A stretch of DNA of 64,000 nt from Pedobacter sp. ok626 (GCF_900100435.1 NZ_FNEX01000003.1:124001-188000); one strand, 5' to 3'. Shown: positions 1 through 8,681, numbered from the stretch's first letter. A program made the numbers and translations. Notes: generated from the letters alone by a model not told the origin.

Positions 1-65
1 ACAGGATCAACCTGTAAAATCAATAAAGAAAGTGTTGAAAGCGCAATCAGTAGTATTTTTTTCAT
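1..65 (-). CDS. N-terminus of an exported protein (partial)
   Basis: Reading leftwards from an ATG at 65, 21 codons stay open to the window edge. They begin MKKILLIALSTLSLLILQV, a typical signal-peptide start: two lysines followed by a hydrophobic stretch. The rest of the gene lies outside the window, so no family can be named. It diverges from the HigA-like gene that begins at 174. Confidence 0.45.
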   Translation of the reverse strand, partial: MKKILLIALSTLSLLILQVDP

Positions 66-173
66 TTTTATCTAAGCATTAATTCATACCAATAATACTT
101 AAAATAAATATAGGTAGAAACAAAAATGCAGAACTCCTTAGAGGTTATTGTAAAATAATTAGAGAAGTTTGTA

Positions 174-692
174 ATGTCACACGTACAATCAACATATATT
201 GGTATGAAAACAGCAGAATTAAAATACACTATAATAAAAACCAAAAGTCAATATGATGACTATTGCAAACAATTAGAGGTTCTGGTAACTCAAGATATCA
301 CTAATGACCTCCAGGATGAAATTGATTTAGTTAGCCTATTGATAGAGAAATATGACGAGAATAACAATACTTTTCAAGAATCAGAACCTATATCTCTCCT
401 CCGTTCATTCATGTCAGATCATCATTTAAAACCTCAAGACATGACAATAATTTTAGGAATTAGCAAAGGGTATGTTTCAGACATCCTAAATTACAAAAAG
501 GGACTCTCAAAAGACGTAATTAGAAAGTTAGCTAATTACTTTAAAGTAAGGCAAGAAGCATTCAATAGGCCACACAAATTAATATTTCCAGCAAATACTC
601 ATTTGCGGAATTCCAATGTCATGAATAATCCTAAAGATGAATATATGGATACTGATCTGGTTACCAGAACATTTCAGAAACCGATAATGTAA
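174..692 (+). CDS. HigA-like helix-turn-helix (XRE/Cro) regulator
   Basis: A 172-residue protein. The acidic N-terminal half (about residues 11-70) resembles the HigA antitoxin leader. The XRE helix-turn-helix lies at about 75-125 (LLRSFMSDHHLKPQDM, then ILGISKGYVSDILNYKK). HigA proteins bind DNA and neutralise a HigB RNase encoded just upstream, but the 170 bases upstream hold no HigB-like frame, so this is an orphan antitoxin or simply a regulator. A weak AGAGAAG element precedes the ATG at 174; an internal Met at 204 (MKTAEL) fits family starts better. The tail after about residue 135 is unlike HigA. The stop is one base from the end of the convergent reductase gene. Confidence 0.7.
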   Translation: MSHVQSTYIGMKTAELKYTIIKTKSQYDDYCKQLEVLVTQDITNDLQDEIDLVSLLIEKYDENNNTFQESEPISLLRSFMSDHHLKPQDMTIILGISKGYVSDILNYKKGLSKDVIRKLANYFKVRQEAFNRPHKLIFPANTHLRNSNVMNNPKDEYMDTDLVTRTFQKPIM

Positions 693-693
693 A

Positions 694-1287
694 TTAAGCA
701 CTAACAGTACCTGTTTGAACTTCTCCCGCCCGCTTGTAATTGGCCATAATCACTCCGCTTGGACTAACTACACTCTCCACTAATGTAAATGCTCCCGGAA
801 TCGCATCATTACTAAACAACTTTTTTCCTTTACCAAGCAGCACAGGGTGAATGTTCAGCCAAAATTCATCTACCAGATCATGCTTTAATAACAGCTGAAC
901 GAGCTCACTGCTACCCCAGATTTTGAGGTCGGGACCATCTGAATTCTTGAGGTTTTCAATGTCTGCCACGCTGGTAAGGAACACGCTATTTTTCCAATCT
1001 GACTTATTCATGGTATTGGATATCACATACTTTGTAACCTCGTTTACACCTGGCCAATAATCAGCATGCTCGGGCCAGTAACCCGCAAATATTTCAAAGG
1101 TTTTTCTGCCAAGAAGTAGATCTGCGGGTTCCATCTGTTTTTGCATAAGCTTACCAGAAACTTCATCCTGATAAGGTGCAGTCCAACCGCCATAATTGAA
1201 ACCATCGGATGTATCTTCCTCAGGTCCCCCAGGTGCCTGCATCACTCCATCTAGGGTGATAAATGATAAAACAGTTATTTTTCTCAT
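694..1287 (-). CDS. Dihydrofolate reductase family protein (RibD C-terminal type)
   Basis: A 197-residue soluble protein of the DHFR-like RibD_C family (YyaP/YwjB type). It opens with MRKITVLSFITLDGVMQAPG, the usual first strand and substrate loop. GRKTFEIFAGYWP (about 60-72) is the cofactor-side motif and a late GKGKKLFS segment is also typical. These proteins bind NAD(P)H and a pterin- or pyrimidine-like substrate, but the physiological reaction is generally unknown. It appears to be a single gene with its own upstream region (1288-1387), next to an unrelated DUF1801 gene. Confidence 0.85.
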   Translation of the reverse strand: MRKITVLSFITLDGVMQAPGGPEEDTSDGFNYGGWTAPYQDEVSGKLMQKQMEPADLLLGRKTFEIFAGYWPEHADYWPGVNEVTKYVISNTMNKSDWKNSVFLTSVADIENLKNSDGPDLKIWGSSELVQLLLKHDLVDEFWLNIHPVLLGKGKKLFSNDAIPGAFTLVESVVSPSGVIMANYKRAGEVQTGTVSA

Positions 1288-1387
1288 AATATTGATCTTT
1301 TAGTGGATATAAACTTCCCAAATAAAACCCATAAGTTATTCTGATGTTTGGCTGACACTCTATATCTATACCTAGAATTCTCCGTTC

Positions 1388-1747
1388 TTATTTTTCCATC
1401 AACTCAATCCACTTATTCACCATTTTCTCAATCAGCTCTTTATTTGCTGTCACTTGTTCCATAGAATAAAACTTTGCATAAACTTTTCCTTTTGTGGCTT
1501 CTTCAAGGAAGTCAGATTTTATATTGAGTAATTCCCCTTTATGGAAGATAAGCGCCACATAATTTTTAATCCTGGGGTTGAAAGTGGCCAGATCCTCTTT
1601 GTAGAAAAAGCTCGGGCCTCCCCACTTTACATCTTCTTCTATTTTAGAATTTGCATTGACAATGATTGCTCTTACTGCTGCCATTTCGGCTTTCAATGGG
1701 TGTTCGAGCTTGGACATAAACTCATCTACTTTCTTCGTATTACTCAT
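1388..1747 (-). CDS. DUF1801 (YdhG-like) domain protein
   Basis: A 119-residue cytosolic protein. The whole chain fits DUF1801: an N-terminal helix (VDEFMSKLEHPLKAEMAAVRAI), then EEDVKWGGPSFFYK, the WGGPSF core motif, and a strand-rich second half (NYVALIFHKGELLNI). The fold resembles small lipid-binding or frataxin-like proteins; the function is not established. It diverges from the DUF2652 gene across 147 bases. Confidence 0.8.
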   Translation of the reverse strand: MSNTKKVDEFMSKLEHPLKAEMAAVRAIIVNANSKIEEDVKWGGPSFFYKEDLATFNPRIKNYVALIFHKGELLNIKSDFLEEATKGKVYAKFYSMEQVTANKELIEKMVNKWIELMEK

Positions 1748-1894
1748 CTTGTTTAGTTTTTAATGTTAGTATCAAATATCGAGATCTCTTGTGCTTCAAA
1801 GGAGGTGTAAATACGACAATCATAATGGGTGAACACGACATTATACCAACCGTTTCATTTGAATCAATTTTATTGTTTGTAACTTTAATACCAA

Positions 1895-2959
1895 ATGGAA
1901 ACAAAAGGTCTGCTTTTTATCCCTGACATTAGCGGTTTTACTCGATTTGTATCAGAATCAGAAATTAACCACAGCCGCATAATCATACAGGAATTGCTCG
2001 AATTGCTCATTAATGCAAATCAAATAGGGCTTGAAGTCTCCGAAGTGGAAGGCGATGCCATTCTTTTTTACAAATTTGGCGAACCTCCACAGCTAAAAGA
2101 ACTGTACAAGCAGGTGGAGAAGATGTTTTGCCTATTTCACAAGAGTCTAATGGCTTATGACCGAAGGAAGTATTGCCAATGCCAGGCCTGTATTTCCGCA
2201 TCGAACCTCTCCTTAAAAGTAATTACACACTACGGTGAGTTTACGGAGTACAATGTAAAGAATTTCAGCAAGCTGATCGGTAAGGATGTTATCGTTGCAC
2301 ATCAACTTTTGAAAAACGACATCGCGCAACATGAATATTGGTTGGTCACGAGAGAGCTACTGAAGGATCACCCTCCTGCTGATTTTACAACATGGATGAA
2401 TTGGAATGACAGTATAAAGCAGACTGAATCTGGGGAAATACACTTTCATTATACACAACTGAGCGAATTAAAAAATGAAATACATGATGACCCTCTACCT
2501 CAGTTAGACCTCTCCAGTAAAAGAAAAATACTCAGTGCGTCAAGAGTATATGAAACTGACATCATTACGCTATTTCATGTTGCAGGTGCATTTGAATATC
2601 GCCATCTCTGGTGGGAAGGTGTAGAAAAAGTTGAGGAAGTTAATCACTCTTTACCGAGGGTAGGTATGCAGAGTATATGGACATTAGCTAATGGAAAAAT
2701 GCTTTACTATTCCAGCAGCTACTCTTATACTGATGACAAGGTTGAATTTAGTGAAACGGATGAAAAAGGTGATCAAGTGACTTACTTCACGCTCTTAAAA
2801 GTGGCGGAGAATGAAACAAAACTTACTATAGATGTTTATAAAACCAGAAATTGGTTTACAGATTTTATTTCAGGATCATCAGCTCAGAAAAAACTGGAAT
2901 CTATGTTTAATAAGTCATTAGAGAATATCATTCCGTTGTTAAAAGAGATTCCTTTATAA
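1895..2959 (+). CDS. DUF2652 protein: cyclase-like domain plus SRPBCC-like domain
   Basis: A 354-residue cytosolic protein. Residues 1-165 resemble the class III nucleotide cyclase fold used by DUF2652: FIPDISGFTRFVSESE near the start, then VEGDAILFYKFGE, then a late THYGEFTEY strand. In true cyclases the PDISGF and EGDA regions carry the metal-binding aspartates, and both are present here, but activity is unproven. CQCQAC (about 90-95) is an unusual cysteine cluster. Residues about 210-350 look like an SRPBCC/START-type ligand-binding domain (HLWWEGVEKVEEV and alternating strands). The stop abuts the stop of the convergent DUF4112 gene with no intergenic base. Confidence 0.75.
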   Translation: METKGLLFIPDISGFTRFVSESEINHSRIIIQELLELLINANQIGLEVSEVEGDAILFYKFGEPPQLKELYKQVEKMFCLFHKSLMAYDRRKYCQCQACISASNLSLKVITHYGEFTEYNVKNFSKLIGKDVIVAHQLLKNDIAQHEYWLVTRELLKDHPPADFTTWMNWNDSIKQTESGEIHFHYTQLSELKNEIHDDPLPQLDLSSKRKILSASRVYETDIITLFHVAGAFEYRHLWWEGVEKVEEVNHSLPRVGMQSIWTLANGKMLYYSSSYSYTDDKVEFSETDEKGDQVTYFTLLKVAENETKLTIDVYKTRNWFTDFISGSSAQKKLESMFNKSLENIIPLLKEIPL

Positions 2960-3418
2960 TCAAATCGATGTCCATAACCATACAGCTAACTTGTACAAAC
3001 CATAACACAGTAAAGCCAACACCAGAATAAGCACAACAATGACAACTAGAACCGTGTTTTTGCCGCTGCCCTGATGCTTGCCCTCCAAATAGTGTGCTTT
3101 CATCAATTCAATATTCCGGGAATTGGCTTTAAAAAAGAAGTCGAAAATTTGACCAACAATAGGTATAGCACCTATTGTTGCATCGAGTAAAATATTTAGC
3201 GTCATTAATACGACAAGTTTACTACTTGCTCCTTTTTTAACGATCGCGAGTAGCAATCCAGCTGAAACTACCAGTCCGGCCATATCGCCTGCAATAGGAA
3301 TTAAATTAAGGATAGGATCTAGCCCAAAACGAAATTTCGTGCCTGGGAATCTAAACTGCTCATCCATTAAATATGAAATCCTGCTGAGTAATGGAAATTT
3401 GTTGCTATTGTCGTTCAT
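2960..3418 (-). CDS. DUF4112 membrane protein
   Basis: A 152-residue membrane protein. The DUF4112 signature is visible: LMDEQFRFPGTKFRFGLDPILNLIPIAGD, then hydrophobic segments (MAGLVVSAGLLLAIV; LNILLDATIGAIPIVGQIFDFFF) with the paired IPIxG motifs. A final strong transmembrane helix follows (VLVVIVVLILVLALLCYGLY). Function unknown. Its ATG overlaps the stop of the upstream gene by four bases, so the two are almost certainly co-translated. Confidence 0.8.
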   Translation of the reverse strand: MNDNSNKFPLLSRISYLMDEQFRFPGTKFRFGLDPILNLIPIAGDMAGLVVSAGLLLAIVKKGASSKLVVLMTLNILLDATIGAIPIVGQIFDFFFKANSRNIELMKAHYLEGKHQGSGKNTVLVVIVVLILVLALLCYGLYKLAVWLWTSI

Positions 3419-3876
3419 TTTAACACCCCTTCAAATTCTATTTGGAAAGCTTTAGTAAAAATAGCCATATTCTCGGTTACCGATTTCTGGTCATTGATCC
3501 AGTCCAACTGGATCTCCAGGGGAACTTTAGCATTTTTTAGATTCAACACCAAATAGTTAAACGTACCACCCTCATCCTCTTCCTTTCGGATTGCGTAACT
3601 GCGCAATCTATTCCAGCTATAGAAATACTGTTTATACTTAATACCCTCGGGATTCAGCTCCAATACTACTGCATTGCTAAATGTATTCCAGGTGCAATAA
3701 GCAGACAAGAGTATCCCTGCAGCCAAGAAAAACCAAGCCAAGGAGACGCTTCCATCGTCTTTAAAAACGAAATAAAGCATGCCCCCCAATAGCAATGATA
3801 CTACAGCAGCAACAGTGTATGCAACTTTATGTTTTTTAAATTGTACAACGGTTAATTCTGTGGTGTTAGCAGTCAT
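3415..3876 (-). CDS. Two-TM membrane protein, PH-like C-terminus (unrecognised)
   Basis: A 153-residue protein. Two transmembrane helices lie at about 18-36 (VAYTVAAVVSLLLGGMLYFV) and 47-63, followed by a strand-rich cytosolic part starting LELNPEGIKYKQYFYSWNRLRSYAIRKEE. That layout resembles short bacterial PH-like (YdbT/YcxB) membrane proteins, but I cannot assign a family. It is the first gene of a pair with the DUF4112 gene (ATGA overlap). It lies 72 bases beyond the RtcB stop on the same strand; whether it is read through from the repair operon cannot be told. Confidence 0.65.
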   Translation of the reverse strand: MTANTTELTVVQFKKHKVAYTVAAVVSLLLGGMLYFVFKDDGSVSLAWFFLAAGILLSAYCTWNTFSNAVVLELNPEGIKYKQYFYSWNRLRSYAIRKEEDEGGTFNYLVLNLKNAKVPLEIQLDWINDQKSVTENMAIFTKAFQIEFEGVLK

Positions 3877-3948
3877 AATGGAGATTCCGCGTCTGTTGAC
3901 TATTCATAAATTACCTTTTAAGGTACGGATAATTAAACATAATTCCAG

Positions 3949-5364
3949 TTAATCCTCACGACTACCATCATCGGCCATTCTTACCATTTTAGGCGTAAAT
4001 TTAGCGACTACATCAATCAGCTCTTTTTGAGCTTCCATCACGAGATTGATATCTTTGTAAGCCATTGGAGCCTCGTCCAGGCCTGCACCGATTAAGGTTA
4101 CGTTATGGTCTTTCAATATAGTCCTCATTTCATCTTTAGTGATACTTTTGATGGCCTTTGAACGACTCATTTGTCTACCGGCACCATGTGAAGCTGAGTT
4201 AATCGCATCAGAAACACCTTTACCTCTAACCAGGAAGCCTGGGGCCGTCATCGAGCCCGGAATAATTCCCATCACACCTTTGCCCGCTGGTGTAGCACCT
4301 TTTCTATGGACAATAACCTCTTCGCCGTTCCAGGTTTCCTTCCATGCAAAGTTATGGTGATTTTCAACCTTTGCCAATACTTCGGCGCCTACTGCCTTGC
4401 TGAGTTTGTTATGGATGATTTCATGACAGGCGGAAGCGTAGTCCCCAGCCAGATTCATCGCTAACCAATATTCCTGACCAGCTTCGGAATTTAGATCCAG
4501 GTAAGCCAGGTTAGCAGCTTCAGCAGGTAATTTGCAGTTTTCTTTAGCAAGCTTGGTGTAATAACCGGCTAATGTTGCACCAAATCCACGTGATCCGGAG
4601 TGGGTTAACAGCGCCAGATAGCTACCTTTCTCAATGTTCAAGACCTCATCTCTTTTTTCAAACTCAATAATCCCCCATTCCGCGAAATGGTTTCCACCTC
4701 CGGAGCTTCCCAGTTGCGAGTAGGCTTTATCATGAAGGTTCTTGATAAAGGGTGTTAAATTAAATTCATCCCTGGTTAAGACCTCATGATCAGATTTGTA
4801 TCGCCCGTGAAATCCATGTCCTGCACCAAACTTGGTATGGGCAATCAGTTCCCTTTTAAATTTCGCTTCATTTTCATGGAAGTGAGCCTCGGTGATGTCA
4901 AATATAGAGAGCGCCATTCGGCAACCGATGTCAACGCCCACACCATATGGAATAATCGCATTACGCGTCGCTAAAACACCGCCAATTGGCAAGCCATAAC
5001 CTTGATGCGCATCGGGCATTAATGCACCTGCAGCAGTTACTGGTAGACGCATCGCAATGTTCATCTGTTTTCTTGCCCCCTCTTCAATATGCTCAGCTCC
5101 ATATAAAGTATAAGGCAGCGCGTTTTCCATTAATGAGATCCCGGGTTCAATCTTGTTTTCTTCTATAATTTCTGTCGCCAGGTTTTTCATGATTTCATCA
5201 TTTAGGAAATCCTCTGGGTTGTCTTTTACTGTTTTAAGTAAAGCTTTAAGCTCCTTGATTGATAGTTCTGGTAAATACGTTGCTGTTGCTAAAGCAATAC
5301 CAAGTATTTTGCCTGGAGTATAACCAGCTTCTAGCAGGTCATTTCCGTTTATTTTTGTTGTCAT
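3949..5364 (-). CDS. rtcB: RtcB family RNA ligase
   Basis: 3'-phosphate/5'-OH RNA ligase; RtcB joins broken tRNAs and other RNAs through GMP transfer to a histidine, with Mn2+. Counting from the upstream Met at 5385, the metal and active-site residues are all present: GVDIGC (D152, C155), GGGNHF (H233), THSGSRG (H262), HHNFAWK (H343/H344), HRKGATPAGKG (H360) and SHGAGR (H400, the expected guanylylated histidine). It is longer than E. coli RtcB (408 residues) by roughly 60. The start at 5364 (MTTKING) avoids overlap with the upstream gene; the alternative Met at 5385 overlaps it by 14 bases. It is the last gene of the slipin/nucleotidyltransferase operon. Confidence 0.95.
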   Translation of the reverse strand: MTTKINGNDLLEAGYTPGKILGIALATATYLPELSIKELKALLKTVKDNPEDFLNDEIMKNLATEIIEENKIEPGISLMENALPYTLYGAEHIEEGARKQMNIAMRLPVTAAGALMPDAHQGYGLPIGGVLATRNAIIPYGVGVDIGCRMALSIFDITEAHFHENEAKFKRELIAHTKFGAGHGFHGRYKSDHEVLTRDEFNLTPFIKNLHDKAYSQLGSSGGGNHFAEWGIIEFEKRDEVLNIEKGSYLALLTHSGSRGFGATLAGYYTKLAKENCKLPAEAANLAYLDLNSEAGQEYWLAMNLAGDYASACHEIIHNKLSKAVGAEVLAKVENHHNFAWKETWNGEEVIVHRKGATPAGKGVMGIIPGSMTAPGFLVRGKGVSDAINSASHGAGRQMSRSKAIKSITKDEMRTILKDHNVTLIGAGLDEAPMAYKDINLVMEAQKELIDVVAKFTPKMVRMADDGSRED

Positions 5365-5371
5365 TATTTCT

Positions 5372-6427
5372 TTAATAAAGTTCATTCCTCATTTCGATAA
5401 GGATGTTTTCTAGTTTTTGATGATCAATGCTTTCAGGAAGCATAGTCTGTTCGTAGGCTAAATCTATTTTTTGTATAAGCGCTTCAGACTGTGCAAGCAA
5501 GGCAGTATATTCAAATTCTCCTGATCGGATAGCTAGTAATTCTTCCCGGTTTGGTCGCTTTACATGTAATTCTCCGGTTTTCAAAAGCTCTTCTGTAACC
5601 TGAAGAAGCCTGATCGTATGCATCATGTTTTTCGAATCATAGTCCTTGCCATGCTGTTTGTTGTCCATGTATCGATCTTCATTTCGTTTATCTACCCAGT
5701 CCCAATATTCCTTAAATTCTTTGCAGTACATCGAATAGCTTTCTGCATTGAAAGATAAATAACCAATTTCCTGCTCTCCTCTTGGTACCGACGATAGCGA
5801 GACTTCATTTGCAGCCTCATTTACGGCTATCCCTTTATAGTTAAATTTGCTTTCAGCATCGTAAAATAGGGCAAACAATCCCTTTGCATGGGGAATACTA
5901 ACCAGACCGCATCGCTCCTGGCTATAGTTTCTTTTCTCTAGCCAGAACTTGAGGGCTACCGAAGTATAGCCCTCCAACATATAACAGAAATCTAATACAG
6001 CAGCCCTTTTTTGAGGCATTGGATTTACGATTTTCTTTTTTAAGCCTTTTGCTTTTCTTACCTGTGTTATTGCATAACCAGCAAAGGTCTCTTTGCTGGT
6101 TTTTGACAGAAACATATTGATGTTTAGCCTATCCATTAATGGGTGCTTGTACAGTATGCAGTCTGCCGGACTAGCTAGCATTTCGAGGATGTTAGGATTA
6201 CTTTTGATCAACAAATCCATAAATCTGCCTAGCTCATAATACACCTCATCATTGCTTTCATTACTGACTTGAGGGATATAACTGAGGCCATAAAATTCTG
6301 AGCGTGGCAAATAAAACACTCCCTTTAAATCGGTATCTGATTTTGAAGTAGCAAGGCCATAAGCACGACTTCCACTGATACACTCAAAAAGTAGTAATCC
6401 TTTATCTTTTATTTCTTTAATTGTCAT
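5372..6427 (-). CDS. RlaP-type nucleotidyltransferase (RtcB-associated)
   Basis: A 351-residue DNA-polymerase-beta-fold nucleotidyltransferase of the RlaP/YcgL family (RNA ligase-associated polymerase). The catalytic signature is GSRAYGLATSKSDTDLKG: G19-S20 followed by D31 and D33 for metal and NTP binding. The rest is mainly helical. RlaP proteins occur next to RNA ligases and are predicted to modify RNA ends, which is family knowledge rather than something shown here. Its start overlaps the preceding nucleotidyltransferase gene by 11 bases, and it runs directly into rtcB, so all three are translationally coupled or nearly so. Confidence 0.85.
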   Translation of the reverse strand: MTIKEIKDKGLLLFECISGSRAYGLATSKSDTDLKGVFYLPRSEFYGLSYIPQVSNESNDEVYYELGRFMDLLIKSNPNILEMLASPADCILYKHPLMDRLNINMFLSKTSKETFAGYAITQVRKAKGLKKKIVNPMPQKRAAVLDFCYMLEGYTSVALKFWLEKRNYSQERCGLVSIPHAKGLFALFYDAESKFNYKGIAVNEAANEVSLSSVPRGEQEIGYLSFNAESYSMYCKEFKEYWDWVDKRNEDRYMDNKQHGKDYDSKNMMHTIRLLQVTEELLKTGELHVKRPNREELLAIRSGEFEYTALLAQSEALIQKIDLAYEQTMLPESIDHQKLENILIEMRNELY

Positions 6428-7178
6428 AAGCTTTGATCATTTTTAAAAAGAATGTGTCCAGTAGCGCGAAATCGAATTTTGCTTTTTCTATTGTTTTAAC
6501 TGCTTTACTACAAAGTTCCAACTCCCTTTCGATCCAGTTTTTCAAGTCCTCGTCAATTTTTACCGCCAAAGCTTCAACAGCAGTCGTCTTAAATATAACC
6601 AGATCCTTAACGATATCCTGCAAGTTTTGGGGCATTAATTCCAGCAAAGGATCTATTGTCATTGGTGCGATCCCCTTTTTCTCGAGGCACCATTTTGCTG
6701 CAAGCAGTGGACGCAGCACATAAAATAATTTCTTTATGCTGATCTCATTGTTGTTAGCCATGGTGCTCAGCGCAGCTTTTCCTATGCCAAGATAATGATG
6801 AGCATTTATTCTCTGAGAAAAGAAATGTTGACTCAATGCCCATAGATTGGATCTAAACCCCTCTACTTCCCGATAAACAATAGGAGATTGAAGCCATTCA
6901 AAAGGCGTCGTATTTGATTTTCCAGTCAATTGTAAAACCTTTTTTAGGTCCCAGCCATAGATGTCAAGTTCATCATTTATCGGAAACCCAAGGTGATCTT
7001 GTTTTTCTGCGACAGATAAATAGAAATCTGCTGACCTTACATAGATAAATCGTACATCAAAATCACTGTCCGGAGATGGGAATTGCCAGCCCCGGCTTCC
7101 AGATTCGCAGGCAAAAAGTATCCTTAGCTGATGTGTATTTTCTATTTCCTGCAATTGATTAAGTATTCTTGTTTTCAT
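6417..7178 (-). CDS. Second RlaP/YcgL-like nucleotidyltransferase
   Basis: A 253-residue protein of the same superfamily as its downstream neighbour. ESGSRGWQFPSPDSDFDVRF gives G27-S28 and the metal-binding D39/D41 pair. The helical remainder resembles RlaP proteins, with an IERELEL-rich C-terminus. It is about 100 residues shorter than the next gene, so the two are divergent paralogs rather than a recent duplication. Two different nucleotidyltransferases in one RtcB operon suggests that both RNA ends, or two substrates, are processed; that is inference. It begins 34 bases after the slipin stop. Confidence 0.8.
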   Translation of the reverse strand: MKTRILNQLQEIENTHQLRILFACESGSRGWQFPSPDSDFDVRFIYVRSADFYLSVAEKQDHLGFPINDELDIYGWDLKKVLQLTGKSNTTPFEWLQSPIVYREVEGFRSNLWALSQHFFSQRINAHHYLGIGKAALSTMANNNEISIKKLFYVLRPLLAAKWCLEKKGIAPMTIDPLLELMPQNLQDIVKDLVIFKTTAVEALAVKIDEDLKNWIERELELCSKAVKTIEKAKFDFALLDTFFLKMIKAYDN

Positions 7179-7212
7179 TTTCGTTCTTTTAAAGGTAAGG
7201 CCTGGGCCCTAC

Positions 7213-8307
7213 CTATTTTACAAATATTTGTTTCAACTGATCAACGATCTGCCCGCTTCCGGACAAACTGATCGTGTTGATCTTCTCTGCGATCTTTTCT
7301 ACATATTCCATTTCTTTCAATTTGTAGAGCATCGCATTATCTTCCATTAACTTTGCCGTATTTAACAAACTTCTGGTCGACGCAGTTTCCTCTCTGCGTG
7401 TGATTAAATTGGCTTGTGCTCTTTTCTCGGCAATCAAAACCTGGTTCATGATTTCCTTGATATCTCCTGGCAATACGATGTCTTTTACCCCACAGTCTAC
7501 CAGTTTCACGCCTAAACCTTCAGCTTTGCCTGCACAAATGTTCAAGATGCTTTCAGAGATCCTTTCTTTATTTTCCATGAGTTCATCGAAAGTCATTTTT
7601 CCAACGATTTCCCTTAAACCCAATTGAATGCTGACATACAATTGCTTGTCAAACTCTTTATTTTCCAATAAAGCTTTCATCAGCTCAGTAACCTTGTATT
7701 GCATGCTGAAATTGATACGCAACTGTGCTTTATCTTTCGTCAGGATTTCCTGTCCGATGATTTCCATGTTCAATTGACGCATATCTGTCTTTAAAACCTG
7801 AATTGCAGTTCTGTTCTTCCAGAATATGTAATTACCTGGTTCCATCACTTTTTCAAAATTCCCGTCCAGCATCAGCAAGCCTTTCTCATAATTTTCTACT
7901 TTGAAAACTCTGATATAACCTGCCAACTGAGGCTTCTCTATCGTATTTTTATCAATATCTGCTGCAATTTCGTAATTATCCAAATTGGTAGTAACAAATG
8001 AATAGTTGTTTAAACCTTTCCAGAATGCATATTTTCCTGCAGTCAATACCTGTTTGAAATTCTTGTTTTGATAAACCAGTACCAATTCATTGTCTGCCAC
8101 CTCTACGGTAGTTACCAATGCTTCAAAATCTTTATTCAATAACAGAATATCTAGTTCTGTAGTGGCAATGAATATTTTTGCCATATCGTAAGTGATTACT
8201 GATTCTCCAAAACCCAACCAATGGTTTCCGACAGTCAATACACGTTTAAATTCATTTTTTCTGTAAACCAACCCCACAGAATTGGTATTAATCATTACTC
8301 TTTTCAT
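7213..8307 (-). CDS. Slipin-like SPFH/Band 7 protein with N-terminal repeats
   Basis: A 364-residue protein. The C-terminal half (about 170-340) is an SPFH/Band 7 domain: EIIGQEILTKDKAQLRINFSMQYKV, later GVKLVDCGVKDIVLPGDIKEIM, then the charged helix QVLIAEKRAQANLITRREE typical of slipins. Unlike ordinary slipins there is no N-terminal membrane helix. Residues 1-165 instead hold three degenerate repeats with the pattern (K/D)xxF(K/E)(R/K/Q)V(L/M)xxG(N/K)(H/Y), at about 17-30, 82-95 and 141-154. SPFH proteins form ring or cage oligomers, so a scaffold for the repair enzymes is plausible but unproven. It is the first protein gene after the tRNA-like RNA region. Confidence 0.85.
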   Translation of the reverse strand: MKRVMINTNSVGLVYRKNEFKRVLTVGNHWLGFGESVITYDMAKIFIATTELDILLLNKDFEALVTTVEVADNELVLVYQNKNFKQVLTAGKYAFWKGLNNYSFVTTNLDNYEIAADIDKNTIEKPQLAGYIRVFKVENYEKGLLMLDGNFEKVMEPGNYIFWKNRTAIQVLKTDMRQLNMEIIGQEILTKDKAQLRINFSMQYKVTELMKALLENKEFDKQLYVSIQLGLREIVGKMTFDELMENKERISESILNICAGKAEGLGVKLVDCGVKDIVLPGDIKEIMNQVLIAEKRAQANLITRREETASTRSLLNTAKLMEDNAMLYKLKEMEYVEKIAEKINTISLSGSGQIVDQLKQIFVK

Positions 8308-8348
8308 ATTTTCTATTTTTTTGGGTTGCTATAATTATTCCTGACTTA

Positions 8349-8388
8349 AGGAAGGAGAGATATCCGCTTTATTGATCTGCTCCTTCCT
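8349..8388 (-). repeat. 9-bp inverted repeat upstream of the slipin gene
   Basis: AGGAAGGAG (8349-8357) and CTCCTTCCT (8380-8388) are perfect inverted repeats separated by 22 bases. On the minus strand the hairpin would lie about 40 bases before the slipin ATG, in its 5' leader. There is no U-tract after it on that strand, so it is not a standard terminator. It may be the 3' boundary or processing site of the upstream RNA. Confidence 0.55.
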
Positions 8389-8496
8389 GCGTCGCTGTTA
8401 TTTTTTTTAATAAGCACGTTCAAAAGACATTCATCTGTTTTATGCGGAGGTACAAATGATACTCGGTTTCTTTTTAAAGCAGCTATTCTATTCTTT

Positions 8497-8553
8497 AAAG
8501 ATCTCGTTGAACACGCTGAGCGCGTTGAGCGCGTTGAGCGCGTTTTGATCTTT
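8497..8553 (-). repeat. Hairpin enclosing a 9-bp tandem repeat
   Basis: AAAGATC (8497-8503) and GATCTTT (8547-8553) form a perfect 7-bp outer stem. The interior holds three near-tandem copies of the nonamer GCGCGTTGA (8515-8543; the first copy is degenerate), whose CGCG cores are self-complementary. An inner AACACGCT/AGCGCGTT pairing adds seven of eight pairs. The GC-rich core stands out sharply from the AT-rich surroundings. A minus-strand frame across it would read as TRS repeats, but nothing supports translation. Confidence 0.6.
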
Positions 8554-8681
8554 CGAAGAACCGATAGCAGCAATAAAATCTGCCTTTCTATATTGTACCT
8601 GCAAAGCATAAATCAAACTGCTTTATGGCATGGAGCATTATTTCCATAGAGCGGAATGTCTTTCTTGGTGCTTTTGGCAAT

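Noticed and set aside
174..692. Complete HigBA toxin-antitoxin pair
   Set aside because: No HigB-like frame lies upstream (66-173) or downstream (the next gene is a convergent reductase).
1541..1756. Short frames opposite known genes (for example 1541-1756 plus)
   Set aside because: They lie wholly antisense to well-supported genes and show no protein-like composition or start signals.
8346..8609. Minus-strand reading frame of 87 codons with TRS repeats
   Set aside because: The TRS repeats come from the 9-bp DNA repeat; the product is basic, low-complexity and unlike any protein, and the region is better explained as non-coding RNA or leader.
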